Source: an uncultured Acidobacteriota bacterium (GTDB lineage: Bacteria; Acidobacteriota; JAAYUB01). From it: a stretch of DNA of 7,412 bases. Shown here one piece after another: positions 1-7,324 of the stretch. The stretch's first letter is position 1. Each line of letters begins with the position of its first letter. The stretch covers positions 1 to 7,412 of the forward strand of contig CALAMB010000272.1 of NCBI GenBank assembly GCA_937925645.1. The letters are read 5' to 3'. The notes beneath the pieces were generated by a model, which searched no databases, had not been told where the DNA came from, and was given only the letters and a program-made list of their open reading frames with translations. Position numbers and translations under genes: made by a program.

Positions 1-248
1 TTGCGGCACAGAGCTGGAGTTCACCATCATGCCCCTTTGGTTCCGGCTCCGCCGGCTTAGGTAATCGCAATCGTGCTCGTAATCGAGCGTTAAAAGTAAA
101 TAGTAAACAGTAAACAGTGAATGATTGATTTTCGATCGTTGATCGTTGGCAGACTCTCCACCCGCCTCTCCCGCCCCAATATTCCATACAATCCCGCGGA
201 CGACATACTCTTCCACTGGCCCTCCGGTATCGTCCGCCGGAGTGCCGA
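1..248. other. Left non-coding flank with degenerate 6-7 bp tandem repeats
   Basis: I see no supportable gene here. Bases 43-55 form a small hairpin (CCGGC-TCC-GCCGG). Bases 61-84 are four 6-bp units (GTAATC, GCAATC, GTGCTC, GTAATC). Bases 95-122 are four 7-bp units related to AGTAAAC, and 134-147 are two exact copies of GATCGTT. A weak hairpin at 225-247 (two G-T pairs) is followed by six T at 249-254. It could be a poor terminator for an upstream gene, or chance. Confidence 0.6.
95..122. repeat. 7-bp tandem repeat, AGTAAAC type (4 units)
   Basis: The units are AGTAAAT, AGTAAAC, AGTAAAC and AGTGAAT, in perfect 7-bp register. The two central copies are identical. Confidence 0.8.
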
Positions 249-316
249 TTTTTTGCATGAAAATTGAGCCGTTTGGTGCTACGATTAATTTTTAAACCCG
301 ACAATTGATTTGACCC
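249..316 (+). promoter_or_regulatory. AT-rich leader, probable promoter region
   Basis: This stretch is markedly AT-rich compared with the GC-rich gene after it, and it is the only plausible place for a promoter. The best sigma-70-like pieces I see are TTGCAT (253-258) and TACGAT (280-285). Their 21-nt spacing is too long to be convincing. TTGAGC at 264-269 has no good -10 partner. The region is likely regulatory, but the exact promoter is not resolved. Confidence 0.25.
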
Positions 317-322
317 AGGAGG
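317..322 (+). promoter_or_regulatory. Ribosome-binding site (AGGAGG)
   Basis: A perfect AGGAGG core lies 4 nt before the ATG at 327. It fixes the start of the giant gene, since an in-frame TGA at 306-308 excludes any earlier start. Confidence 0.85.
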
Positions 323-326
323 CATC

Positions 327-464
327 ATGTCAGCGATTGCCCGTTCCACCCGATTTTTCCGCGGGACCCATACTTCACGGAACGCCGCCGCGCCGACGCG
401 GCTCGCGGCGCCGGCCCTGGCGCTGCTCGCGGCCGTGTGGCTGCTGGCCGCTCCGGTCCAGGCC
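327..464 (+). other. Sec signal peptide (residues 1-46)
   Basis: The N-terminus has a long basic n-region (several Arg and one His within residues 5-25) and an Ala/Leu-rich hydrophobic core at about 26-42. A V-Q-A site (44-46) suits signal peptidase I. There is no twin-arginine motif and no lipobox cysteine, so general Sec export of a soluble protein is expected. The n-region is longer than usual. Confidence 0.85.
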
Positions 465-3400
465 CAGACTGCCGACCTGTTCTTCTCCGAGTACATCGAG
501 GGGAGCAGCAACAACAAGGCGCTGGAGATCTACAACGGCACCGGCGCCGCCGTGGACCTGGCGGCCGGCCAGTACGTCATCCAGATGTACTTCAACGGAA
601 GTGCCACCGCCGGCCTGACCATCACCCTGACCGGCACCGTGGCCGACGGCGACGTGTGGGTCGTGGCCCACTCATCGGCCGGCGCGACCATTCTGGCCCA
701 GGCCGACCAGACGAACGGATCCGGCTGGTTCAATGGTGACGACGCCGTGGTTCTGCGCAAGGGCGGCACCGGCGGCACCGTGGTCGATGCCATCGGTCAG
801 GCGGGCTATGACCCGGGTTCCCAGTGGGGCAGCGGGCTGGTCTCTACCGCCGACAACACCCTGCGCCGCATGGCCTCGGTGTGCACCGGCGACACCGATG
901 AGACAGATGCCTTTGACCCGGCGCTGGAGTGGGACGGTTACGACACCGACACCTTCGACGGCCTGGGCAGCCACACCGCCGACTGCGGCGCGCCGAAGAT
1001 CAATGAGTTCTCGGCCAGCACCACCGGCACGGACGTTGAGTTCGTCGAGATATTCGCCGTCCCCAACACCGACTACTCCAACCTGACCATCCTCGAAATC
1101 GAGGGCGATTTTTCCGGCACCGCCACCGGAACGGTGGACGAAGTGATCGCCGTGGGCACCACCGACGCCAGCGGGTTCTGGCTGGCCTCGCTCGCGGCCA
1201 ATTCACTGGAGAACGGCACCATCACCCTCCTGCTGGTGGAAGATTTCACCGGCAGCGCCGGGAACGACCTCGACACGGACGACGACGGCGTGTTCGACTC
1301 CACGCCCTGGACCCAGATCCTGGACGCGGTGGCCGTCAACGACGGCGGCGCTTCGGACCTGACCTACGGCGTGCCGGTCCTGGGCGTTTCGTACGACGGT
1401 CTCCCCTACGCCCCCGGCGGCGCCTCGCGCATTCCTGACGGCGCCGACACCGACACCGCCGCCGACTGGGTGCGCAACGACTTCGATCTGGCCGGCATCA
1501 CCGGCTACACCGGCACGCCGGTGTACGGCGAAGCGATCAACACGCCCGGCGCGGCCAACGCCGCCGTGCCGCGGCCGGCCGTGATCAACGAATTTTCGGC
1601 CAGCACCACCGGCACGGATGTGGAGTATATCGAAATCTTGGGCGAGCCCAACTACGATTACTCCGCCCTGACCCTGTTGGAGATTGAGGGCGATTTCTCC
1701 GGCACCGCCACCGGGACGGTGGACGAGGTGATCGCCGTGGGCACCACCGACGCCAGCGGATTCTGGCTCGCCTCGCTCGCGGCCAACACGCTGGAGAACG
1801 GCACCCTCACCCTGCTGCTGGTGGAGAATTTCACCGGCGCCCTGGGTAACGACCTGGACACGAACGACGACGGCGTATTCGACTCCACCCCCTGGACCCA
1901 GGTCGTGGACGCGATAGCCGTCCACGACGGCGGCGCTTCGGACCTGACCTATGGCGTGCCGGCTCTGGGCGTGTCGTATGACGGGCTCCCCTTCGCCCCC
2001 GGCGGCGCCTCGCGCATCCCGGACGGCATCGACACCGGCACCACCGCCGACTGGATGCGCAACGACTTTGATCTGGCCGGCATCACCGGCTATGTCGGCA
2101 CGCCGGTGGACGGTGAGGCCTACAACACCCCCGGCGCCACCAATATGAAGGTGCAGACGTTCGTCATCAACGAGATCCATGCCGATGTGGCCGGAACCGG
2201 CGGGGACGCCAACGGCGACGGCACCGTCAGCGCCACCCAGGATGAGTTCGTGGAAATCGTCAATACCACCCCGTCCGACCAGGATATCTCCGGCTGGACG
2301 CTCTACGATGGGGCGGGCCTCCGCCACACGTTCCCGGCCGGAACCATCGTGACGGGCGGCTGCGCCATCGTGATCTTCGGCGGCGGGACGCCCACGGGCG
2401 CGTTCGGCGGGGCGGTGGTGCAAATCGCGTCCACCGGCACCCTGGGCCTGAACAACACCGGGGATACCATCACTCTGACGGACACTGTCCCGACCGTCAG
2501 AGCCGCGGTCGCCTACGGCGCCGAAGGGAACAACAACCAGAGCCTGACCCTGGATCCCGACGTCACCGGCTCGGCGTACGTCCAGCACAGCGTGGCCACC
2601 GGCTCGGGCGGCGCCCTGTTTTCGCCCGGCACGCGCATCGACGGCAGCCAGTTCGCCGGCTGCGCCCTCGAACTGACCATCGCCCAGATCCAGGGCGACG
2701 GCCTGGCCTCTCCCTACGTCGGCAACACGGTCGTCACCAACGGCAACATCGTCACGGCGCTCGACACCAACGGCTTCTTCATCCAGACGCCCGACGGTGC
2801 CGACGACGGCGACGCCGACACCTCGGAGGGGATCTTCGTCTACACCAACAGCGCGCCCACCGTGGCGGTGGGGGACGACGTGGACGTCCGGGGCACCGTG
2901 GCGGAGTACTACGATTTCACCGAGATCACCTCGCCCACGGTCAGCGTCAACAGCTCCGGGAACACCGTTCCCCTGCCGGTCACCCTGGACGCCACCACTC
3001 CCGTGGGCACCCAGCCGTGGCCGGCCGTCGAGCTGGAGCGCTACGAGAGCATGCTGGTCGAGGTGACCGGCGCCCGCGCCACCAGCCCCACGGACCAGTA
3101 CGGCGACGTGACCATGACGTCCGGCCCGAACCTCAAGTTCCGGGAACCCGGCATCGAGTATCCCGGCCTCGTCGGGCTGCCGGTGTACGACGGCAACCCG
3201 GAGATATTCGACCTGGATCCTGATGGACTGACCTTGGCCAATGTCGACGTCTTCGGCGGCGCCACCTTCGACGCGGTCGGTCCCCTGGCCTATTCCTTCG
3301 GCGACTACCAGATCTGGCCCACTGAGCTGACCCTGACGAACCCGACTCTGCCCCGGGCGGTGCGGGATCGCGATCCGGGCGAGTTCACCGTGGCCACCCA

Positions 3401-6400
3401 GAACTTCTACCGGATCTACGACACCGTGGACGATCCGGCCAAGGACGACGACGTGTTCACCGCGCAGGAGTACGCCGACCGCCTGAACAAGGCGTCGCTC
3501 CAGGTGCGCACCGTGCTGGGCGCGCCCGACATCCTGGGCGTCCAGGAAGTGGAAAACATCACCGTGCTCAACGACCTGGCCGCCAAGATCGTCGCTGACG
3601 ACCCGACCCTGAACTACACCGCCGTGCTGGAGGAGGGCTGGGACATCGGCAGCATCGACGTGGGCTTCCTGGTGCGCGACACCATGACCATCGTCAACTG
3701 GTACCAGGTGCAGCGCGACGACACCTTCGATTACGGCGGCACGACCTACATCCTGCACGACCGGCCGCCGCTGCTGCTCGAGGCCTACCATTCGGCCGGC
3801 CTGATGGATATTCCCGTGAGCGTGCTGGTGGTGCACAACCGGTCCATCGATGACGCCAGCGACCGCGTGCGCGTCAAGCGCTGGACGCAGGCATATCGCA
3901 TCTCCCAGTTCGTCCAGAGTTACCAGGACACCTATCCCGACATCCCGCTCGTGGTGCTGGGCGATTTCAACTCCTTCGAGTTCACCAGCGGGTACGTGGA
4001 TCCCCTGGGGCAGATCACCGGCAGCCCGGATCCGCTGGGCGCCATGTACCCGGCCACCGACGAGGTGGATCCCGATCTGACGAATCAGATCTTCAACCTG
4101 CCGGCGGGGGAGCGCTACACGTACCACTACGACGGCGACGCCCAGGCGCTGGATCACATTCTGACTTCCGCCTCGGCTGCCCCGCTCGTGGTGGAGATGC
4201 AGGCCGGCCGCGGCAACACGGACGTGCCGCGCTCCTATCTGAGCGATCCCAACACGCCGCTGTACTGTTCCGACCACGACGGCCTGGTGTTGTACCTGCG
4301 CGGCGCCTCTGTCGGCGACTGGGTCTGGGAAGACCTGGACCAGGACGGCATCCAGGACGCCGGCGAACCGGGCTTCGCGGGCGTCTGGGTGAGTCTCTAC
4401 ACCGCGGCCGACGAGTTCGTGGGCTCCGTCCAGACCGATGCCAACGGCCTCTACCGCTTCGACGGCCTGTGGCCCGGTGATTTCTATCTGATCTTCGAGC
4501 CACCGGCTGATTACGTGCTCACTCTGTCCGACCAGGGCGCCGACGACGCCTTTGACAGCGACGCCGACCCGGCGACCGGATTGACAGCAACATTCACCCT
4601 GGCGCACGGCCAGCAGGACATGACCCGCGACGCCGGCCTCATCCGGGTCTTCATCATCACCGCCAGCGCCGGTCCCGGCGGCACCATCGACCCGGTGGGC
4701 GAGGTGGTGGTGCTGGACCACGCCGACCAGTCGTTCACCATCACCGCCGACGCCGGCAACACCATCCGCGACGTGCTGGTGGACGGCGTTTCGCAGGGCT
4801 CCATCGCCGCCTACACCTTCTACGACGTCACCGCCGACCACACCATCGAGGTTGTTTTCAACCGGCCGCCGGTGGCCGTGAACGACAGCTACTCGCTGTT
4901 CGAGGACTTCCCGCTGTCTGTCTTCGCCGGCAACGGCGTCCTGGTCAACGACAGCGACCCCGACGGCGATCCCCTGACCGCCGCGACGGTGACCCTGCCG
5001 GCCAACGGCACGCTGGCCTTCCAACCCGACGGCTCCTTCGTCTACACGCCCAACCCGGGCTTCAACGGCGAAGACAGCTTCACCTACCAGGCCTCCGACG
5101 GCGAACTCGTCTCGGCGCCGGCCACCGTGATCCTCACGGTGCGGCCCGTCAACGACCCGCCTGTCGCCGCCGACCTGGCGTTGACCACCTTCGTGGACAC
5201 GCCGGTGGGAGCCACCCTGTCGGGCGCCGACCCGGACGGCGACGCCCTCTCCTATCACATCGTAACCCTGCCGTCGCTCGGCATCCTCGGCGGGCCTCAT
5301 CCGACCACCGGTGAGTTTGTCTACACGCCCGATCCGTTCGTCACCGGCACGGACACCTTTACCTTCGCCGTGTCGGACGGCGAGTTCATGTCGGCGCCGG
5401 CCACGGTGACGGTGACCATCCTGCCGCTGCTGTACCAGACCTTCGCCGCCCACGTGGTGGCCAACGACGAGTGGTTCACCACCATGTGGGTCACCAATGC
5501 CGGCGACGCGCCGACGCCTGTATTCGCGCACGCGTTCGGCGCCGACGGCCGGCTGCTGGAAGCGGTGGCCCTGGGCGATCTGCCGCCGCAGGCGACGCTG
5601 ACCGTGAATGCCGGCGACATCTTCGGCGAGGCGGCCATGGCCGGCAACGCCTGGGTCCGGATCGGGACCAACGCGCCGGCGCTGGGCATGCTGGCGTTCG
5701 GCACCGCCGACCTCCAGACGTACTCCGCCATGCCCATGTTCGACTGGGCCGCGCACGAGCTGGTGTTCCCGTACGTGTACATCTCCGACATCTGGTTCAC
5801 CGGCGTCACCCTGATCAACGTGAGCCCGATGGAGGCGGATGTCGTCCTCGAAGCCGTGTCCGAAGCCGGCGAGATCCTGGGCCAGGCCGACGTGACCATC
5901 CCGTCGCGCGGCAAGTACGTCCGGATGGTGGACCAGATCTTCACCGTCAACGACCCGAACGCGATCCGGTTCATCCGGGTGACGGCCACGTCGCCGCTGA
6001 TCGGCTTCGAGCTGTTCGGCACGTCGCTGGGGCAGGGTGTCGCCGGGCTGCCGGCGTTCGCCGAGGAGGCCATCGATGTGTCCGGCAAGGTCAAGCCGGC
6101 CGGCAAGGCCGGTTCGGACGCCGTGCTCGGCGAGATGTCCGTCCCGCCGGGCTTCTGGGGCTGGGGCTTGTCCGGCGATTCCATCCAGCTGGATTGGGAC
6201 CCGAATCCCGCCGGCGAAGGGGTGCTGTTCTACAACGTCTACGACAAGGACGACATCTACACCACGCTGCTCGGCAGCACCGAAGAGACCCGCTTCACCG
6301 TCACCGGCTTGCAGCCCGATAAGTGCTACCTCTTCCAGGTCCGGGCGGTGAACGCCGAGGGCCTGGAATCGCTCGACACCAAGTGGCTCGTGGTCTGCAC

Positions 6401-7073
6401 GCTGGCCGAGGGCGAGACCGACTACGCCTACCGCATGTTCTACAACGAGGTGCCCGACCCCGCCGCCTACATGACCGGCATGACCGTCTCCAACCTCGGC
6501 GACGCTCCGGCGACGGTGCAGATCACCCTGTATGACGCCGCCGGCGCGGCGCTGTGGCAGGAGCAGTGGGAGGTGCAGAGCCTCGAACAGATCACCCGGG
6601 AGTTGCCGGCCATGCTGGGCGGCAGCGTGCCCCCGGGCACGGCCTACCTGAAGGCGGCCGGCGACTCGCCCATCCTCGGCTTCGAGCTGTTCCACAACCT
6701 GCTGGACAAGGCCGATACCTTCCGGGTGGACTGCGTCGCGGGCACTGACCGCGGCGGCCTGCAGGTGGCCTTCCCCATGGTGCGGGGCGGCGCGGACTGG
6801 ACCACGTCGCTCCGGATCACCGATCTGGCCGGTTCGGACCAGGAACTCACAGTCGAGGCCTTCGCCGCCAGCGGCGCCCTCGTGGGGTACTGGACCTCAC
6901 CGCTGGCCGCGCACGGGCAGCTCGAGACGTCGCTCGAGGCGATGTTCCCCGGCCACGGCGCGGCGGTGGTATCGCTCAAGGTTTCCGCCACCGGCCGGAT
7001 CAACGCCACGCTGGTCACCGTCTCGTCCGACCTGACCCGCATGGCCGCGGCTGCCGGCCTGCCGGTGGATTGA
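327..7073 (+). CDS. Giant secreted multi-domain ExeM/NucH-like extracellular endonuclease (LTD + OB-fold + EEP nuclease + beta-rich tail)
   Basis: Predicted exported DNase, 2248 residues, far longer than typical ExeM/Xds nucleases (roughly 800-1000 residues). Domains by residue: signal peptide 1-46; ExeM-type LTD 48-220; twin LTD-like modules 225-411 and 420-606; classical LTD 611-777; OB-fold-like region 780-1006; EEP nuclease 1018-1326; SdrD-B/Cna-B-like 1327-1438; InlB-type repeat 1441-1511; two cadherin-like Ig domains 1512-1608 and 1609-1700; four diverged modules between 1703 and 2248 with an FN3 domain at 1938-2026. The active-site set looks complete: N1026, E1074, H1170, D1213/N1215, D1276/H1277, D1316/H1317. 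The ATG at 327 is chosen because AGGAGG lies 4 nt upstream, an in-frame TGA sits at 306-308, and a signal peptide follows directly. Only eight cysteines occur, six of them as plausible pairs (C186/C220, C679/C779, C2000/C2024). No TM helix, LPXTG, PEP-CTERM or other anchor is visible at the C-terminus. Inferred role: cleaving extracellular DNA. The nuclease call is firm; substrate preference and physiological role are inferred. Confidence 0.93.
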   Translation: MSAIARSTRFFRGTHTSRNAAAPTRLAAPALALLAAVWLLAAPVQAQTADLFFSEYIEGSSNNKALEIYNGTGAAVDLAAGQYVIQMYFNGSATAGLTITLTGTVADGDVWVVAHSSAGATILAQADQTNGSGWFNGDDAVVLRKGGTGGTVVDAIGQAGYDPGSQWGSGLVSTADNTLRRMASVCTGDTDETDAFDPALEWDGYDTDTFDGLGSHTADCGAPKINEFSASTTGTDVEFVEIFAVPNTDYSNLTILEIEGDFSGTATGTVDEVIAVGTTDASGFWLASLAANSLENGTITLLLVEDFTGSAGNDLDTDDDGVFDSTPWTQILDAVAVNDGGASDLTYGVPVLGVSYDGLPYAPGGASRIPDGADTDTAADWVRNDFDLAGITGYTGTPVYGEAINTPGAANAAVPRPAVINEFSASTTGTDVEYIEILGEPNYDYSALTLLEIEGDFSGTATGTVDEVIAVGTTDASGFWLASLAANTLENGTLTLLLVENFTGALGNDLDTNDDGVFDSTPWTQVVDAIAVHDGGASDLTYGVPALGVSYDGLPFAPGGASRIPDGIDTGTTADWMRNDFDLAGITGYVGTPVDGEAYNTPGATNMKVQTFVINEIHADVAGTGGDANGDGTVSATQDEFVEIVNTTPSDQDISGWTLYDGAGLRHTFPAGTIVTGGCAIVIFGGGTPTGAFGGAVVQIASTGTLGLNNTGDTITLTDTVPTVRAAVAYGAEGNNNQSLTLDPDVTGSAYVQHSVATGSGGALFSPGTRIDGSQFAGCALELTIAQIQGDGLASPYVGNTVVTNGNIVTALDTNGFFIQTPDGADDGDADTSEGIFVYTNSAPTVAVGDDVDVRGTVAEYYDFTEITSPTVSVNSSGNTVPLPVTLDATTPVGTQPWPAVELERYESMLVEVTGARATSPTDQYGDVTMTSGPNLKFREPGIEYPGLVGLPVYDGNPEIFDLDPDGLTLANVDVFGGATFDAVGPLAYSFGDYQIWPTELTLTNPTLPRAVRDRDPGEFTVATQNFYRIYDTVDDPAKDDDVFTAQEYADRLNKASLQVRTVLGAPDILGVQEVENITVLNDLAAKIVADDPTLNYTAVLEEGWDIGSIDVGFLVRDTMTIVNWYQVQRDDTFDYGGTTYILHDRPPLLLEAYHSAGLMDIPVSVLVVHNRSIDDASDRVRVKRWTQAYRISQFVQSYQDTYPDIPLVVLGDFNSFEFTSGYVDPLGQITGSPDPLGAMYPATDEVDPDLTNQIFNLPAGERYTYHYDGDAQALDHILTSASAAPLVVEMQAGRGNTDVPRSYLSDPNTPLYCSDHDGLVLYLRGASVGDWVWEDLDQDGIQDAGEPGFAGVWVSLYTAADEFVGSVQTDANGLYRFDGLWPGDFYLIFEPPADYVLTLSDQGADDAFDSDADPATGLTATFTLAHGQQDMTRDAGLIRVFIITASAGPGGTIDPVGEVVVLDHADQSFTITADAGNTIRDVLVDGVSQGSIAAYTFYDVTADHTIEVVFNRPPVAVNDSYSLFEDFPLSVFAGNGVLVNDSDPDGDPLTAATVTLPANGTLAFQPDGSFVYTPNPGFNGEDSFTYQASDGELVSAPATVILTVRPVNDPPVAADLALTTFVDTPVGATLSGADPDGDALSYHIVTLPSLGILGGPHPTTGEFVYTPDPFVTGTDTFTFAVSDGEFMSAPATVTVTILPLLYQTFAAHVVANDEWFTTMWVTNAGDAPTPVFAHAFGADGRLLEAVALGDLPPQATLTVNAGDIFGEAAMAGNAWVRIGTNAPALGMLAFGTADLQTYSAMPMFDWAAHELVFPYVYISDIWFTGVTLINVSPMEADVVLEAVSEAGEILGQADVTIPSRGKYVRMVDQIFTVNDPNAIRFIRVTATSPLIGFELFGTSLGQGVAGLPAFAEEAIDVSGKVKPAGKAGSDAVLGEMSVPPGFWGWGLSGDSIQLDWDPNPAGEGVLFYNVYDKDDIYTTLLGSTEETRFTVTGLQPDKCYLFQVRAVNAEGLESLDTKWLVVCTLAEGETDYAYRMFYNEVPDPAAYMTGMTVSNLGDAPATVQITLYDAAGAALWQEQWEVQSLEQITRELPAMLGGSVPPGTAYLKAAGDSPILGFELFHNLLDKADTFRVDCVAGTDRGGLQVAFPMVRGGADWTTSLRITDLAGSDQELTVEAFAASGALVGYWTSPLAAHGQLETSLEAMFPGHGAAVVSLKVSATGRINATLVTVSSDLTRMAAAAGLPVD
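468..986 (+). other. ExeM-type N-terminal lamin-tail-like domain (residues 48-220)
   Basis: It opens with the [20 protein letters not shown] signature that begins many ExeM/NucH/Xds nucleases. A beta-rich body follows, with a WFNGDDAV segment and a DAIGQ segment. C186 and C220 near the end are a probable disulfide pair. In the family this domain precedes the nuclease and is thought to help bind DNA or surfaces, a function not demonstrated here. Confidence 0.8.
999..1559 (+). repeat. Tandem LTD-like module, copy 1 (residues 225-411)
   Basis: First of two in-frame 187-residue modules repeating with an exact 195-residue (585-bp) period. It begins INEFSAS, the usual opening of lamin-tail-like domains. 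It holds a calcium-loop-like acidic stretch (D314, D316, D318, D320, G321, D324) and ends with a conserved NTPGAAN tail. It is followed by an 8-residue linker, 412-419. Comparison by eye with copy 2 gives about 28 differences in 187 residues, or about 85% identity. Confidence 0.9.
1584..2144 (+). repeat. Tandem LTD-like module, copy 2 (residues 420-606)
   Basis: Second copy of the 187-residue module, in register with the first. The 37-residue block 451-487 is identical in protein sequence to 256-292 although nine of its codons differ, all synonymously. The duplication is therefore old enough to have gathered silent changes while the core was held constant. The acidic loop is kept (D509, D511, N513, D515, G516, D519). 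Confidence 0.9.
2157..2657 (+). other. Classical lamin tail domain (residues 611-777)
   Basis: It has the standard bacterial LTD pattern: VINEIHAD, then a DANGDG loop (D627, N629, D631, G632), then QDEFVEIVN, then DISGWTLYD and an HTFPAGT strand. The DxNxDG loop is a likely calcium site. C679 and C779 could pair across its C-terminal end. It is more diverged from the twin modules than they are from each other. Confidence 0.85.
2664..3344 (+). other. OB-fold-like nucleic-acid-binding region (residues 780-1006)
   Basis: It starts [10 protein letters not shown] and continues with an NGFFIQ strand, a [12 protein letters not shown] segment and a [13 protein letters not shown] strand. These are characteristic of the OB-fold placed just before the nuclease in ExeM/NucH proteins. 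The segment 905-913 (RYESMLVEV) starts the second half, which leads into the catalytic domain. A DNA-binding role is inferred from the family. Confidence 0.75.
3378..4304 (+). other. EEP-superfamily nuclease catalytic domain (residues 1018-1326)
   Basis: Motifs occur in the canonical order: ATQNFYR (N1026, metal/phosphate site), GVQEVEN (E1074, metal ligand), DVGFLVR (1111-1117), VVHNRS (H1170), LGDFNS (D1213 and N1215), ALDHIL (D1276/H1277) and CSDHDGL (D1316/H1317, general base). No catalytic position is missing. The family cleaves phosphodiester bonds using Mg2+ or a similar divalent metal. C1314, just before the SDH motif, has no obvious partner. The HNRS and SDHDGL forms differ from the more familiar HLKSK and SDHDP. 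From memory they match a subgroup of LTD-linked nucleases in soil phyla, not a decayed site. Confidence 0.92.
4305..4640 (+). other. SdrD-B / Cna-B-like domain (residues 1327-1438)
   Basis: Hallmarks are [20 protein letters not shown], then a TDANGLYRF strand, a WPGDFYL strand, [11 protein letters not shown] and a closing DAGL. The D1336-D1338-D1340-G1341 loop and DSDAD are typical calcium positions of SdrD-B repeats. Such domains act as rigid extracellular stalks. The domain directly follows the enzyme, separating it from the distal tail. Confidence 0.82.
4647..4859 (+). other. InlB-type bacterial repeat domain (residues 1441-1511)
   Basis: One ~70-residue unit of the common extracellular repeat, recognised by [13 protein letters not shown], an SFTITAD strand, [10 protein letters not shown] and a final [11 protein letters not shown]. 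It is a small beta-rich spacer found in many secreted proteins. Only a single copy is present here. Confidence 0.75.
4860..5426 (+). other. Two tandem cadherin-like bacterial Ig domains (residues 1512-1608 and 1609-1700)
   Basis: Unit one runs from [11 protein letters not shown] through [11 protein letters not shown] to YTPNPGFNG and TYQASDGE. Unit two repeats the pattern ([37 protein letters not shown]). The DPDGD motifs are typical calcium-binding positions of VCBS/cadherin-like (Big_9-type) units. Expected role: an extended, calcium-stiffened spacer or adhesive segment. Confidence 0.82.
5433..5741 (+). repeat. C-terminal unrecognised module, copy 1 (residues 1703-1805)
   Basis: First of four diverged ~100-residue beta-rich modules. 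Shared pattern: an aromatic-rich opening strand, W-[FT]-T followed by a strand reaching an N or D, an acidic G turn, a middle strand, an IF-containing segment, then a P-x-x-G-hydrophobic strand ending in F. Here the last motif is APALGMLAF (1783-1791). I do not recognise a named family. Confidence 0.6.
5760..6059 (+). repeat. C-terminal unrecognised module, copy 2 (residues 1812-1911)
   Basis: It matches copy 1 in order and spacing: [10 protein letters not shown] opposite [13 protein letters not shown] opposite DIF, a [15 protein letters not shown] strand opposite [15 protein letters not shown], and GLPAF opposite AMPMF. It is followed by a linker at 1912-1937 with three of the few lysines in the tail (K1921, K1923, K1927). 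Confidence 0.6.
6138..6404 (+). other. Fibronectin type III domain (residues 1938-2026)
   Basis: FN3 hallmarks are IQLDWDPNP, then FYNVYDKDD, then [20 protein letters not shown] and GLESL. C2000 and C2024 could form a disulfide between the late strands. It sits between copies 2 and 3 of the C-terminal module, splitting that series into two pairs. Confidence 0.8.
6423..6740 (+). repeat. C-terminal unrecognised module, copy 3 (residues 2033-2138)
   Basis: It shares SPILGFELF (2114-2122) with copy 2's SPLIGFELF (1889-1897), the strongest link among the four modules. It also shares an N-containing early strand ([10 protein letters not shown], compare VTNAGDAP in copy 1). The W of the WFT position is replaced by Y-M-T. 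Confidence 0.55.
6759..7070 (+). repeat. C-terminal unrecognised module, copy 4 (residues 2145-2248)
   Basis: This is the most diverged copy. It keeps the early [10 protein letters not shown] strand, a middle strand ending before EAMF, and a late [15 protein letters not shown] strand, but lacks the GFELF motif. It forms the extreme C-terminus, ending GLPVD with no anchor or sorting motif after it. Confidence 0.5.
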
Positions 7074-7106
7074 TTCGGTTCAGCAACACCATCTGATCAG
7101 CGAACC

Positions 7107-7138
7107 CGCCGGCTCCCTTCGGGGAGCCGGCGTTTTTT
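7107..7138 (+). terminator. Rho-independent terminator
   Basis: A perfect 11-bp GC-rich stem (CGCCGGCTCCC, 7107-7117, with its exact complement at 7122-7132) closes a TTCG tetraloop in the extra-stable C(UUCG)G form. A run of six T (7133-7138) follows immediately. It starts 33 nt after the stop codon of the giant gene and should end its transcript. Confidence 0.95.
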
Positions 7139-7142
7139 AAAA

Positions 7143-7177
7143 CGGTGAATGGGTGAATCGGTGAGTCGGTGAATCGG
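7143..7177. repeat. 8-bp tandem repeat, CGGTGAAT type (4 units plus CGG)
   Basis: The units are CGGTGAAT, GGGTGAAT, CGGTGAGT, CGGTGAAT, then CGG. It begins five bases after the terminator T-run. Its sequence is the complement of the CATTCACCG motif in the 16-bp repeats at 7325-7356, so the two form an inverted pair around the rest of the flank. Confidence 0.85.
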
Positions 7178-7185
7178 ATGGCGAC

Positions 7186-7213
7186 GAGGCTCGAGACTCG
7201 AGGCTGGAGGCTC
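7186..7213. repeat. 7-bp tandem repeat, GAGGCTC type (4 units)
   Basis: The units are GAGGCTC, GAGACTC, GAGGCTG and GAGGCTC, without gaps. A shorter pair of related-length units, CGGACAT and CGGACTT, follows at 7226-7239. Confidence 0.75.
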
Positions 7214-7252
7214 GTTCCCGTAACGCGGACATCGGACTTCGGGCAGTCAATC

Positions 7253-7283
7253 TTCACCACAGAGAGGCACAGAGGACACAGAG
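7253..7283. repeat. CACAGAG-type dispersed intergenic repeat
   Basis: TTCACCACAGAG is followed by further CACAGAG copies, which start at 7258, 7268 and 7277. From memory this matches a motif (TTCACCACAGAG-GCACAGAG-GACACAGAG) found dispersed between genes in several soil and aquatic bacterial phyla. It often yields spurious short ORFs. The dispersed nature cannot be tested from one window. Confidence 0.6.
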
Positions 7284-7324
7284 TCTTTTTATGTTTTAGC
7301 CCGGATCTGAAACTGTCTCCGACA

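Noticed and set aside
1..60. Open frame ending in TAG at 58-60, possibly the tail of an upstream gene
   Set aside because: Only 19 codons are visible, the composition is low-complexity (His, Pro, Ala) and the end coincides with a small hairpin and the repeat-rich flank. A real upstream gene cannot be supported or excluded from this much sequence.
43..61. Hairpin CCGGC-TCC-GCCGG as a terminator
   Set aside because: The stem is only 5 bp and no T-run follows it, so Rho-independent termination is not supported.
310..618. Small plus-strand frame overlapping the start of the giant gene
   Set aside because: It would start at a TTG inside the leader without its own ribosome-binding site. Its Arg/Pro/Ser-rich translation is an out-of-frame reading of the signal peptide and first LTD.
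5321..6322. Long alternative frames over the C-terminal region (minus 5321-6184 and plus 5471-6322)
   Set aside because: Both lie wholly within the sense gene, have compositionally biased translations, no convincing ribosome-binding site and no recognisable domain. They are GC-driven shadows.
1203..6695. 1830-residue antisense reading frame inside the giant gene
   Set aside because: Its translation is low-complexity (rich in G, R, V, H, A), shows no domain, and is fully explained as the codon-aligned mirror of a sense gene that avoids TTA, CTA and TCA. The sense frame carries clear domains throughout.
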